64,000 nucleotides of DNA, taken from NCBI RefSeq assembly GCF_000422285.1, contig NZ_AULM01000001.1, positions 186,001 to 250,000 of the forward strand, written 5' to 3'. Shown piece after piece: positions 8,537-17,380 of the stretch. The translations under genes and the position numbers were made by a program. How positions within the stretch are numbered: position 1 is the first letter of the stretch; every line of letters begins with the position of its first letter. The notes under the pieces were generated by a model, which searched no databases, was not told the DNA's origin, and was given only the letters and a program-made list of their open reading frames with translations. This DNA is from Desulfatiglans anilini DSM 4660. GTDB taxonomy: Bacteria > Desulfobacterota > DSM-4660 > Desulfatiglandales > Desulfatiglandaceae.

Positions 8537-10093
8537 ATGGGCCTAGGAGATATTCTGAGGAGGAGCGCTGCAAAGTTCCCAAATAAGGACGCCCTGGTAT
8601 TCGGCGAGCACCGGTTGACCTACGGGGAATTGAATCGGCGGGTCAACCGCTTGACCGACAGTCTGCTGCGGACCGGTCTCCAGAAAGGCGACCGAGTCGC
8701 CCTGCTTTTGCACAACTGCCCCGAGTTCATCGAACTCTACTTCGCCTGTGCAAAGTCCGGCGGGATCCTCGTTCCGATCAACAACCTTCTTAAAGAGGGG
8801 GAACTGAACTATATTTTCGATTACATCAAGCCCCGGTTCGTCTTTTTTGACCCGGAGTTCATACCGTTGATCCAGGGCATCGGGCCCAGGGCGCCCTTTA
8901 TGGAGCACCCCGTGGTTCTGAATGACACGGGCCCCGGATTCAATGTCTACGAAAATTTCCTCGGAAGGGGTTCTGCTGGTGAACCTGACATGCCGATCTC
9001 CCGCGATGACATCTTCAGCATCTTCCTCACATCCGGAACGACGGGCCGTCCGAAGGGGGCGATGCGGACCCACCATCACAATTTGACGAATATCATGAGT
9101 TGTGCTATTGAACTTGGGTTAACCTACGATGACCGGGTCCTGCTTCTGTCTCCGTTCTATCACGTCTCCTTCGAGGATCAGATCCGGCATGTGTTGATGT
9201 CCAATACGATCGTGATCAAGAAGGAGGGCAGCTTCGATCCCCGGGAGGTCCTGGAGATCCTGGCTACGGAGCGCATCACCACCGCGCAGTTTGTCCCGAC
9301 CATGATCAACGCCATGCTCCAGGCCAAGGACATCGAGACTTACGATCTGGGGCATTTCAGGCTGATGCCCTATGCCGCCTCGCCCATGCCGGTCGAGCTG
9401 CTGAAGCGGGCCATGCAGCGCTTCAACTGCGGCTTTGTGCAGCTTTACGGTCAGACTGAAACGGGTCCGGCCACGACCGCGCTGAGACCGGAGGACCATG
9501 TGCTCGAAGGCAGCGAGGAGCAGATGGCCCGCCTGGCATCAGCCGGCCGCCCGATCGTCGACTGCGAGGTCCGGATCGTCGATGATGAGGGAGACGATGT
9601 CCCGGTCGGCGAGATCGGGGAGATCATCGTGCGGACGGAGGCCATGACGGTCGGCTATTGGGAACTGCCCGAAGAAACCGCCAAGACCATCCGGAACGGC
9701 TGGTTGTACACCGGTGATTACGGCCGGCGCGACGCGGAGGGCTATGTCTTCATCGTCGACCGGAAAAACGACATGATCATCAGCGGGGGCAAAAACATAT
9801 ACCCCCGGGAGGTGGAGGAGGTCATCTACGGCCACGAGGCGGTGCTCGAGGTGGCGGTGGTGGGGATCCCCGACGACTACTGGGGGGAATCGGTCAAGGC
9901 CCTGGTGGTGCTGAAGGAAGGGATGCATGCCACGGAGCGTGAGATCATCGACCTGTGCAAGCAGAAATTGGCCAGTTACAAGAAACCCAAGTCGGTGGAG
10001 TTCAGGTCCGATCTGCCGCGCAACCCGACAGGCAAACTTCTGAAGCGCAAGATCCGCGACGAATTCTGGCAGGGGCGCGAAAGACGGGTCTGA
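8537..10093 (+). CDS. AMP-forming acyl-CoA synthetase/ligase (ANL superfamily)
   Basis: 518 residues, full length. All ANL motifs are present in order: the P-loop-like SIFLTSGTTGRPKGAM (about residue 160), YGQTETGP, the Asp of YTGDYGRRDAEGYVFIVDRKNDMIISGGKNIY-type hinge region near residue 395, and the catalytic Lys in NPTGKLLKRKI near the C-terminus. The reaction is carboxylate + ATP + CoA to acyl-CoA + AMP + PPi in the cytoplasm. GGAGG at about 8523 sets ATG 8537. Next to the TRAP transporter and the Mo hydroxylase it is likely the activating step of the same catabolic route. Substrate class (aryl, cyclic or aliphatic acid) cannot be assigned from sequence. Confidence 0.9.
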   Translation: MGLGDILRRSAAKFPNKDALVFGEHRLTYGELNRRVNRLTDSLLRTGLQKGDRVALLLHNCPEFIELYFACAKSGGILVPINNLLKEGELNYIFDYIKPRFVFFDPEFIPLIQGIGPRAPFMEHPVVLNDTGPGFNVYENFLGRGSAGEPDMPISRDDIFSIFLTSGTTGRPKGAMRTHHHNLTNIMSCAIELGLTYDDRVLLLSPFYHVSFEDQIRHVLMSNTIVIKKEGSFDPREVLEILATERITTAQFVPTMINAMLQAKDIETYDLGHFRLMPYAASPMPVELLKRAMQRFNCGFVQLYGQTETGPATTALRPEDHVLEGSEEQMARLASAGRPIVDCEVRIVDDEGDDVPVGEIGEIIVRTEAMTVGYWELPEETAKTIRNGWLYTGDYGRRDAEGYVFIVDRKNDMIISGGKNIYPREVEEVIYGHEAVLEVAVVGIPDDYWGESVKALVVLKEGMHATEREIIDLCKQKLASYKKPKSVEFRSDLPRNPTGKLLKRKIRDEFWQGRERRV

Positions 10094-10141
10094 ACAAACC
10101 GGTTCATTGATATTTCGGACAAAGATGGAGGGTAAACATCT

Positions 10142-10639
10142 ATGAAACAGCAGATCGAATTGATCGTCAACGGGGATCGCTATTCCCTTTCGGTGGAGCC
10201 GTGGCGGACTCTGAACGAAGTCCTGAGGGACGATTTGAATCTGACCGGAACCAAACTCGGATGCGGGTCCGGGGACTGTGGCGCCTGCACCGTCATCGTC
10301 GACGGCCGCAGCGTCAGTTCCTGCCTGACCTTGGCGGTTTCGGTGAGCGGAAGGGACATTCGCACCGTGGAGGGGCTTGCACGGTCGGGTGAGGAACTGC
10401 ACGCGATCCAGGAGTCGTTCATCGAAAACGGAGCGATCCAGTGCGGTTTCTGCACGGCGGGGATGGAGATGTCGGCCTATTATCTCCTGAGCCACAACCC
10501 GGCGCCGAGCGAAGGCGAGATCCGCGCGGGCCTTTCGGGCAACCTGTGCCGCTGCACGGGCTACAACCAGATCGTGGAAGCCATCGGGGTGGCCGCCGAA
10601 AAGATGCGCAACCAATCCAAAGCGGGGGGCGAGCGATGA
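10142..10639 (+). CDS. Xanthine dehydrogenase-family [2Fe-2S] subunit
   Basis: 165 residues, typical of CoxS/HcrC/small-subunit proteins. The plant-type ferredoxin cluster motif C.S.DC.AC (CGSGDCGACTVIVDG, about residues 40-54) is followed by the second, four-helix [2Fe-2S] site: CGFCTAGM near 101 and CRCTGY near 136. It is the electron-transfer subunit of a three-subunit molybdenum hydroxylase with the two following genes. The stop overlaps the next start (ATGA at 10636-10639), which implies translational coupling. Confidence 0.93.
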   Translation: MKQQIELIVNGDRYSLSVEPWRTLNEVLRDDLNLTGTKLGCGSGDCGACTVIVDGRSVSSCLTLAVSVSGRDIRTVEGLARSGEELHAIQESFIENGAIQCGFCTAGMEMSAYYLLSHNPAPSEGEIRAGLSGNLCRCTGYNQIVEAIGVAAEKMRNQSKAGGER

Positions 10640-11511
10640 GAATGCCTAAATTCGAATACCATGCACCGGAAACCCTGGATGCCGCCCTGCAACTGCTGGC
10701 CGAAAAGGGCGCCGGCGCCCATCTCCTGGCGGGTGGGACGGACCTCGTGGTGAAGATGAACCACGGGATGTTGAAGCCGAAGGCCGTGATCGACCTGAAA
10801 GGGATCCCCGATTTGAACACGATCGAGGTCGATCCGCAAAAGGGCCTGACGATCGGGGCGACGGCGCTCCTCGCGGAGGTAGCGGCGCACCCGGACATCC
10901 TTCGCGACTACCCGGCTGTAGCCTATGCTGCCAACAAAACGGCCAACGTCCAGATCCGCAACATGGGCACGGTGGCCGGAAACCTCTGTAACGCCGCCCC
11001 GTCCGCCGACAATGCCCCGACCCTCGTGGCCATGGGTGGGGAGGCCGTCCTGGTGGGGCCGAAGGGTGAAAGAAGATTCCCCCTCGATCAGTTTTTCAAA
11101 GGCCCGGGGCAGACGGCGATGGAACCGGGCGAGATTATGACCGCCATTCATGTCCCGACCCCGCCGCCGGGAGCCGGTATATCCTACCAGCACATCTCCG
11201 CGCGCGGCAAGGTGGACATCTCGGCTGTTTGCGTCGGAGTGATGGTGACCATGGACGGGAACGTCTGCCGTGAGGCGGCCATTGTCCTCGGGGCGGTTGC
11301 CCCGATTCCCCTGCGGGCGCGGAAGGCGGAGGGAGTCCTTCGCGGGAAGGAATGGAGCGCCGAGCTGGCACGGGAAGCGGCTGCAGCGGCTGAGGCCGAG
11401 GCGCGTCCGATCACGGACGTCAGGGCGAGCGCCGAATACCGGAAACAGATGGTGGCGGTACTGACCCGCCGGGCCCTCGAAGAGGCCCGGGCGCGGGCTG
11501 CGAAACGGTAA
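10636..11511 (+). CDS. Xanthine dehydrogenase-family FAD-binding subunit
   Basis: 291 residues from ATG 10636, which overlaps the previous stop by ATGA. The CoxM/HcrB-type FAD domain is clear: AHLLAGGTDLVVKMN near residue 30, IGATALLAEVA, and NMGTVAGNLCNAAPSADNAP near residue 112. The C-terminal CO-dehydrogenase-flavoprotein domain follows. It lacks the cysteine-rich [4Fe-4S] insertion that marks 4-hydroxybenzoyl-CoA reductase beta subunits, so this complex is better called a general Mo hydroxylase/aldehyde oxidoreductase than HCR. It passes electrons from the 2Fe-2S subunit to its acceptor. Confidence 0.92.
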   Translation: MRMPKFEYHAPETLDAALQLLAEKGAGAHLLAGGTDLVVKMNHGMLKPKAVIDLKGIPDLNTIEVDPQKGLTIGATALLAEVAAHPDILRDYPAVAYAANKTANVQIRNMGTVAGNLCNAAPSADNAPTLVAMGGEAVLVGPKGERRFPLDQFFKGPGQTAMEPGEIMTAIHVPTPPPGAGISYQHISARGKVDISAVCVGVMVTMDGNVCREAAIVLGAVAPIPLRARKAEGVLRGKEWSAELAREAAAAAEAEARPITDVRASAEYRKQMVAVLTRRALEEARARAAKR

Positions 11512-11534
11512 GAAACGAGGAAGGGGATAATCCG

Positions 11535-13805
11535 ATGAAACGATTCAATATGGTTGGCAAGGATGTGCCGCGTAACGACGCCCGCGCCAAGGCGACGGGC
11601 ACCGCTACCTATACCGACGACATGAAACTGCCGGGCATGCTCTATGGAAAGATCCTGCGGAGCCCCCTGGCTCATGCCCGCATCGTCCGGATCGACACGA
11701 GCCGCGCGGCGGCGCTGCCGGGGGTCAAGTGCGTCATTACGGCCGAAGATACCCCCAAGATCAAATACGGCAACTGGCGGCTTTTTCCCGAAACCCAGGA
11801 CGAGTATCCCCTGGCGGTGGACAAGGTCCGCTTTATCGGGGACGAGGTGGCGGCCGTGGCCGCTGTCGACAAGGACACGGCCGAAGAGGCGCTGGAACTG
11901 ATCGAGGTGGAGTACGAGGAACTTCCGGCCGTCTTCGACGTCAACGAGGCCGCCGGGGAAGGGGCCCCCGTGCTGCACGACTATTGCACCAACAACATCA
12001 GCGTCAATCGCAAGATCCAGTACGGGGACGTGGAAAAGGCATTCGCCGAGGCGGACTACGTCCGGGAGGATACGTTCGATGTGCACGCGGTGAGCCACGC
12101 CTATCTCGAGCCTTGCTCAGCCCTGGCGCAGGTGGACCTGGACGGGCGGATCACGCTCTGGACCTCCACCCAGGTGCCTTATATCGTCCAGTGTTTGCTT
12201 GCCTCGACTCTCGGGATGCGTGAAAACGACATCCGGGTGATCAAGCCCTTCGTCGGCGGCGGCTTCGGGGGCAAGATGGAACTCAGGACCTGGGAGTTCT
12301 GCGCTGCGCTGATGGCCCGCAAGACCGGCCGCCCCGTGAAATTCACCCTGAGCCGGGAGGAGGAATTCCTGACCGGGCGGCGCCGCCACCCCATGCGGCT
12401 CCACTCGAAAGTGGCCTTCAAAAAAGACGGCACCCTGGTCGCGAAGGACCTGCGGATTCGGTTGGACGGCGGGGCCTACAACGCCATGGGGCCTACGGCC
12501 ACCTTCCTGTGCGGCAACTTCGGGGCCATGCTTTACCGCTACCCGAACTACCGGTTCCACGGGGAGCATGTCTACACCAACAAGCCGCCCGCCAGCGCCA
12601 TGCGAGGGTTCGGGGCGCCCCAATCGCTTTACGCGGCCGAGATCCAGATGAACCTGGCGGCCGAGGACCTGGGGATCGACCCGGTCGATATCCGCCTCAA
12701 GAACGCGCAGGTCAGCGGCGACAAGATCCCCGATGTGGCGACCATCTCGAGCTGCGGATTCATCGAGGCGATCGAGAAGGTCGCCGAGATGAGTGACTGG
12801 AGGAACAAACGCAAGAACCTCAAGCCGGGGCAGGGGATCGGGATCGGATGCTACAGCTTCATCTCGGGCGGTGTCTTCAACTGGTTCAACACCCAGTATC
12901 CGTTCTCGGCCGCCGAGGTCAGGGTCTTCTCGGACGGTACGGCCCACCTGTTGACCATGGCCTCGGACATCGGCCAGGGGTGCGACACGGCCCTCAAGCA
13001 GATCCTGGCGGAGGAGCTGGGCCTGAAGATGGAGGACATCCGCATCACCTCCGCCGATACGTCCATGACCCCGCAGGCCGATCTGGGGGCCTGGGGCAGC
13101 CGGGTGACCCTGATGGCGGGCAACGCGGTGATCGACGCGGCCCGCAAGATCAAGGCGGAGCTCTTCGGTGCGGTCTCGGCGAGGTTCAACCTGAACGTCA
13201 TCCATGAGATCGTGTGCCGGGACGGCAAGGTTTTCCCGCAGGGGCGGCCCGACCGCTTCATGACCTTCGGCGACGCGGTGGCGATGGTGCAGAAGGCGCG
13301 CCGCGGCGAACCTCTGGTGGCGCGGGGCTCCTACACGCCGCGCGGCAAGGGCTTGGTCACGCCGGCCTTCGGTTTCGGGGCTCAGATCGCGCAGGTGGAG
13401 GTCGATCAGGAGACGGGCCTGGTCGAGGTCAAGCAGATGTGGACCGCCCACGACTCCGGCACGGTCATCAATCCCCGTGCGGTCGAAGGGCAGTTGGCCG
13501 GATCGATCCAGATGGGGCTGGGCTATTCGCTCTCGGAGCAGTTCGTCATGAAGGACGGCAAGACCCTCAATCCCAACTTCCTGGACTACAAGATGCCCTC
13601 GGCCCTCGATATGCCGCCCAGTGCCCTGGCCCATATCGACACCTACGAGCCGGAGGGGCCCATGGGGGCCAAGGAATGCGGCGAGGGACTCGCCTCGCCC
13701 ACCGCCCCTGCGATTTCGGACGCCGTGTATCACGCCGTAGGTTATCGCTGCAAGGACCTGCCGATTACACCGGAAAAGATCCTGGCGGCCATCGGCAAAA
13801 AGTAG
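11535..13805 (+). CDS. Xanthine dehydrogenase-family molybdopterin-binding subunit
   Basis: 756 residues, normal for CoxL/HcrA-type large subunits. The N-terminal aldehyde-oxidase a/b hammerhead domain is followed by the Mo-cofactor domains: GGGFGGK near residue 241, the loop AMRGFGAPQ near 356, GQGCDTALKQILAEELGL near 476, and the catalytic Glu region GAKECGEGLASPTAP near 713. The active site would hydroxylate or dehydroxylate a substrate with water at a Mo=S centre. With the two upstream subunits it is a complete alpha-beta-gamma enzyme. Position directly after the CoA ligase suggests it may act on the acyl-CoA or a related heteroaromatic or aldehyde intermediate (inference). Confidence 0.93.
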   Translation: MKRFNMVGKDVPRNDARAKATGTATYTDDMKLPGMLYGKILRSPLAHARIVRIDTSRAAALPGVKCVITAEDTPKIKYGNWRLFPETQDEYPLAVDKVRFIGDEVAAVAAVDKDTAEEALELIEVEYEELPAVFDVNEAAGEGAPVLHDYCTNNISVNRKIQYGDVEKAFAEADYVREDTFDVHAVSHAYLEPCSALAQVDLDGRITLWTSTQVPYIVQCLLASTLGMRENDIRVIKPFVGGGFGGKMELRTWEFCAALMARKTGRPVKFTLSREEEFLTGRRRHPMRLHSKVAFKKDGTLVAKDLRIRLDGGAYNAMGPTATFLCGNFGAMLYRYPNYRFHGEHVYTNKPPASAMRGFGAPQSLYAAEIQMNLAAEDLGIDPVDIRLKNAQVSGDKIPDVATISSCGFIEAIEKVAEMSDWRNKRKNLKPGQGIGIGCYSFISGGVFNWFNTQYPFSAAEVRVFSDGTAHLLTMASDIGQGCDTALKQILAEELGLKMEDIRITSADTSMTPQADLGAWGSRVTLMAGNAVIDAARKIKAELFGAVSARFNLNVIHEIVCRDGKVFPQGRPDRFMTFGDAVAMVQKARRGEPLVARGSYTPRGKGLVTPAFGFGAQIAQVEVDQETGLVEVKQMWTAHDSGTVINPRAVEGQLAGSIQMGLGYSLSEQFVMKDGKTLNPNFLDYKMPSALDMPPSALAHIDTYEPEGPMGAKECGEGLASPTAPAISDAVYHAVGYRCKDLPITPEKILAAIGKK

Positions 13806-13891
13806 AAACCCTTCCGGGGTCCGGAGTCCCGGGCCTGCAAGGGGGTTCCTATCCCGAAAAGGTCTTTTTCGCCACTCTCGATGTCCAATAG

Positions 13892-13937
13892 CACATCTGC
13901 CCGGAGGCGGCCATCAAGCCGCCTCCGGGCAGATGTT
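13892..13937 (+). terminator. Long perfect hairpin terminator after the Mo hydroxylase operon
   Basis: Bases 13893-13911 pair perfectly with 13918-13936 (19 bp) around a six-base CATCAA loop, 87 bp after the large-subunit stop. Only a short T run (TTTG) follows. Its strength and place make it the likely end of the catabolic operon. Confidence 0.7.
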
Positions 13938-14161
13938 TGATCCCCTTGATATCGTTTGAAAATTATCTTTTCCGGTTCGGAGCTCCGGTCATGCCGGATC
14001 CCCTTTTCCGACGGGGCAAGAAGGAAGCCTTCCAACCTTCTGCCTCAGGGTTGGGATGAAGTGTGTTCGACCGGAGCAATCGGCGCCGGGCGTGCGATTT
14101 CAAGGTAATCCTCGTCTCCCGCACGCTTTGGATTCCGGGGGGTGCTCGCAGGAGGATTGGA

Positions 14162-14935
14162 ATGCATCAGGATCGCGATATCCATACCAAAGAGGTCGGC
14201 CTCGCTGAGCTGATCGGGATGCTTTCAAAAAACGAGCTTCTGATCCCTTCGTTTCAACGGGAGTTCGTGTGGGAGCCGCAGGAGATCATCCAACTCTGGG
14301 ACAGTCTCTACCGGTTCTACCCGATCGGGAGCCTGCTCTGCTGGGAGACGCACATCTCCCTGCGCGTCCACCGAAAGATCGGCGGATACCTGCTGCCGGA
14401 GAACGGCGCCACCGGGCAGGGGGGGCCCAGGCACTACATCCTCGACGGTCAGCAGCGCGCCACGGCGATCATGATCGCCGTGCTCGGCGGGGAGGGGAGG
14501 TTGCGCGGAAGACGGGAGCAGCCGTGCCTTGCACATGCCCTTTATTTCGACGCGGTCGGGGGCACCTTCTTTTTCGGTTACGAACTGAAGCGCAGGAGGC
14601 GGAAGCGCGACCCGGCCTTTCTGGTCCTGTTGAAGGAGATCATGACGGACGCTGCGAGGGTGCGGCGTGCCATATCAGAGGCGGAGGGCTGCGATGAAAC
14701 GGTCCTTTCGAATTTGGACCGGCTGGCACGGGTGTTCAGCGCCTACCGGATCCCCGTCATCTGGATCAGAGGCTTCGACATCCCGGCCGTACGGGACATC
14801 TTCATGCGCATCAACCAGGAGGGGCAGGACCTCAAACCGATGGACATCATGATCGCGAAGACCTTCCAGGACTACGAGTACCTGGTGGAGGATGACCTCT
14901 GGACGCCCTCCGAGGCTCCGCCCGACGCCCACTGA
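14162..14935 (+). CDS. Short DUF262 (GmrSD N-terminal-like) protein
   Basis: 257 residues from ATG 14162, chosen because GGAGGATT lies just upstream; the open frame extends to 14063. It carries the DUF262/ParB-like nuclease fold motifs: LLIPSFQREFVWEPQEIIQLWDSL near residue 23, YILDGQQRATAI near 93, and IFMRINQEGQDLKPMDIMIAK near 216. In GmrSD-type restriction systems DUF262 hydrolyses NTP and is followed by a DUF1524 HNH nuclease. Here the protein stops soon after the core and no DUF1524 follows. It may be a stand-alone DUF262 protein or a truncated remnant. Its stop is 31 bp from the convergent minus-strand gene. Confidence 0.78.
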   Translation: MHQDRDIHTKEVGLAELIGMLSKNELLIPSFQREFVWEPQEIIQLWDSLYRFYPIGSLLCWETHISLRVHRKIGGYLLPENGATGQGGPRHYILDGQQRATAIMIAVLGGEGRLRGRREQPCLAHALYFDAVGGTFFFGYELKRRRRKRDPAFLVLLKEIMTDAARVRRAISEAEGCDETVLSNLDRLARVFSAYRIPVIWIRGFDIPAVRDIFMRINQEGQDLKPMDIMIAKTFQDYEYLVEDDLWTPSEAPPDAH

Positions 14936-14966
14936 CTGCTTCTGAGGGGCGCCGGCACGCCGGCCG

Positions 14967-15923
14967 CTATGTGATCGTGATGCGGGACCCGACGCTGTTC
15001 AGGACGAAGGCCTCAGGAAAGGCCTTCTCGAAGGCCCCGATCGCCTTCCAGCCCGTGCAGTGCATGGGGGCAATCAAGGCGCAGTCCATGGATTGCAGCG
15101 CCTCGATCGTCGGGGGAATCACCTGCTCGAAATAGGGGCCGGTCAAGTGAAACCCGCCGAGGACGGCATGGATCCTCTCCATGCCCGTCACGGTGCGGGC
15201 GTAGAGGATGGTATTGACGATCCCTGCATGGCTGCACCCGGCAATGACCACCAGGCCGCGGTCTTTCAGATGCATCACCAGGGCCTGGTCATCCCGGATG
15301 GGATCGGGCTCGACGGCGCCGTTCCTTTCGACCATCGCTCCGGGAAGCCCGTTCTCGAAGGCGGTGACGCGCTCCACTTCGCCGGTGACGAGCAGGTGAT
15401 CATCGCAGAGAAGAGATGGCTCCTTCGTCTCACGAAGGTCGACCCCGCGCCTCGCCAGTTCGGCCCGATCGATCCTTTGCGGGAAAAGCAGTCGGCGTCC
15501 ATCCGGGAGTTGCAGATAGCGCCGTTCGAGGAAGGCGTCGGGGTGAACCACCAGCGGGACCCTGTTCGGCAGGGTGGCCAGAAGCGGGTAGAGGCCGCCC
15601 GTGTGGTCCATGTGGCCGTGGCTCAGGACCACCGCTTCCACCGCTTCCAGCGTGAGGCCCAGGATCGACAGATTGTGGAGAACGGAAATCCTCGTATAAC
15701 CTGCATCCATGAGGAGGGTGTGGGTCGAGCCGTTCGCTTCGAGCGTGATCAGGAGCGACAGGCCGTGCTCGGCCAGCAGCGTGTCGGAGGGGATCGAACC
15801 GTTTCGGGCGAGCGGCGGCCGCTGCACCCTCGCGTCGCTTTGCAGGAGGAGATCGACATAGTTGTCGGCGAGCGTCAAGACCTCGATGCGGTCCACGCTC
15901 CGGATGGAACGGTGCATGGTCAT
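14967..15923 (-). CDS. Metallo-beta-lactamase-fold hydrolase (MptA/DHPS-like class)
   Basis: About 318 residues from ATG at 15923; a GTG at 15944 just inside the end of the upstream gene is the alternative start. The Zn-binding motif HGHMDHTGG is plain, preceded by LLMDAGYT and followed later by the HPDAF, AGCSHAGIVNT and GGFHLTGPY elements. This pattern matches the MBL subgroup often named after 7,8-dihydropterin-6-methyl-4-(beta-D-ribofuranosyl)-aminobenzene-5'-phosphate synthase. Most such bacterial proteins have no tested function. It is the last gene of the minus-strand group running down from 18565. Confidence 0.8.
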   Translation of the reverse strand: MTMHRSIRSVDRIEVLTLADNYVDLLLQSDARVQRPPLARNGSIPSDTLLAEHGLSLLITLEANGSTHTLLMDAGYTRISVLHNLSILGLTLEAVEAVVLSHGHMDHTGGLYPLLATLPNRVPLVVHPDAFLERRYLQLPDGRRLLFPQRIDRAELARRGVDLRETKEPSLLCDDHLLVTGEVERVTAFENGLPGAMVERNGAVEPDPIRDDQALVMHLKDRGLVVIAGCSHAGIVNTILYARTVTGMERIHAVLGGFHLTGPYFEQVIPPTIEALQSMDCALIAPMHCTGWKAIGAFEKAFPEAFVLNSVGSRITIT

Positions 15924-15937
15924 CCCATTGCCCTTCT

Positions 15938-17377
15938 TCAGCACCCGCCCTTGGAGGCGAGTCTTTCCGCCTGGAGCGTCTGCAGGGTCTTCCAGAGGTC
16001 TTCCACCTGCCGGCGCGTGTCCTCGATCGATGTGTCGTTGCGGATGACATAGTCGGCATAGGCGACCTTTTCATCGATGGGGAGCTGGGATTTCAGGATG
16101 TTAACGGCCTCCTCGAGGCTGATGTTGTCCCGCGCGGCCAGCCGTTCGACCTGGATGTTGTCCGGGACATAGACCACCAGCAGCTTGTGGAACCGGTGCT
16201 GCAGGTTGAGCTCTATCAGAAGCGGGATGACCACCTGGATAACGGCGCCGGGGTTTTCGCCGGCCAGCCGTTCAACCTCGCGGTGGTAGGCCTCGAAGAT
16301 TCGAGGATGGGTAAAGGACTCGAGGCGTTTGCGCTTTTCGAAGTCCCGGAAGACAATCTTGGACAGGGCCTTGCGATCCAGTTGGCCATCAGGCTGCAGG
16401 ACCTGTCGTCCGAAGAATTCCACGATTTCGTCATAGGCCGGTTTCCCCGGCTCGACGACTTCGCGGGCGAGGACATCGAAGTCGATGATCGGCGCCCCGA
16501 GTTCCTCCAGCATGGCGGCCACCGTGCTTTTTCCGCTGCCGATGCCGCCTGTCACTCCCAGAAGAAGGCGGTTGTCGTCGCCCCGGATTTCCAGGATCTG
16601 GTCAAGGCTCCCGTAAGCGCCCGGGAAGCCGCTCGTCACGTCCAGTTCGGCGCCGGCATAGCTGATGGGGTAGCGAATGCCCTTGCGGTAAAGCGTCTCG
16701 AGATTCCGCTGGGCCTTTTCAAGGCTCTCGGGCGGCAGCGCGATGACCAGTTCGTCGTCCTGGGCGTGGCCGTAGCGCCTTTCACCGTAGCAGGGGATGG
16801 TCAGGGAAGGCTTGCCGGTCAGGTAGCACCGGGCGATGGCATCTGAACAGGAAGACTCACCGACGCAGTGGAAGGTCATGACCTCGTAGTCGTCGAACTG
16901 CAGGGCGTTGATGAGAAGCATCATCTGCGCCGGATTGGCGTACAGGAGAACCATGTCGGGTTCGAAGGGGTTGTAGACCTGCGGCGCCAGGGCGACGGCC
17001 TCGAATTTCCCCAGGGGGATGCGCGGAACCGAGGCCTCGTAGCGCTTTCCGTCCTCCCGCGTCCTCACCCAGACGATGCTCCGGAATGTTCCGTCTTTGT
17101 ATAGTTGGGGGATATCGGTGAAGCCCAGAATGGAGGGGCAGGAGATATAGATGAAGTCCTCCCGGGAGGCACCGACCGTCCAGTCGAAGTTGCGCACCAG
17201 ATTGGTCATCTGGCAGAAGGTCACTTTGTGATCCATACGGCGCAAAAATGGAATGGTGTCCAACTCCTCTTTCTTCTCGAGCAGTTTCATCCCTACAGGA
17301 AAGGATTTGAGGCGCAGGAGCAGTTCGAGGCGCCGAATTATTTTTTTCCAGTCACGTTGCGGTTTCATGCAGGGCAC
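15938..17377 (-). CDS. coaE: DUF169 domain fused to dephospho-CoA kinase CoaE
   Basis: 479 residues. Residues 1 to about 262 match DUF169: an N-terminal helix, VTFCQM near the end of the first third, PLGKFEAVALAPQVYNPFEPD and the cysteine-containing HCVGESSCSDAIARCYLTGKP. From about 271 to the end is a full CoaE: P-loop GVTGGIGSGKST, a D in PIIDFDVLAREVV, the LID/adenine region VIQVVIPLLIELNL, and VPDNIQVERLAARDNIS. CoaE phosphorylates dephospho-CoA, the last step of CoA synthesis. CoaE alone is about 200 residues, so the DUF169 half is an addition. No frame disturbance is seen between the two parts, so the fusion looks genuine. It starts 3 bp after the PHP gene ends. Confidence 0.88.
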   Translation of the reverse strand: MPCMKPQRDWKKIIRRLELLLRLKSFPVGMKLLEKKEELDTIPFLRRMDHKVTFCQMTNLVRNFDWTVGASREDFIYISCPSILGFTDIPQLYKDGTFRSIVWVRTREDGKRYEASVPRIPLGKFEAVALAPQVYNPFEPDMVLLYANPAQMMLLINALQFDDYEVMTFHCVGESSCSDAIARCYLTGKPSLTIPCYGERRYGHAQDDELVIALPPESLEKAQRNLETLYRKGIRYPISYAGAELDVTSGFPGAYGSLDQILEIRGDDNRLLLGVTGGIGSGKSTVAAMLEELGAPIIDFDVLAREVVEPGKPAYDEIVEFFGRQVLQPDGQLDRKALSKIVFRDFEKRKRLESFTHPRIFEAYHREVERLAGENPGAVIQVVIPLLIELNLQHRFHKLLVVYVPDNIQVERLAARDNISLEEAVNILKSQLPIDEKVAYADYVIRNDTSIEDTRRQVEDLWKTLQTLQAERLASKGGC

Positions 17378-17380
17378 TCC

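Noticed and set aside
12117-13733. 538-residue minus-strand open frame antisense to the Mo hydroxylase large subunit
   Set aside because: It lies wholly within a gene with all family motifs. Long antisense frames are expected in GC-rich codons. The same reason excludes those at 28377-30182, 43950-45404, 35456-36724, 37588-39312 and 33249-34598.
10142-13805. Identification as 4-hydroxybenzoyl-CoA reductase (hcrCBA)
   Set aside because: The FAD subunit (291 residues) lacks the cysteine-rich [4Fe-4S] insertion typical of HcrB, so only the wider family is claimed.
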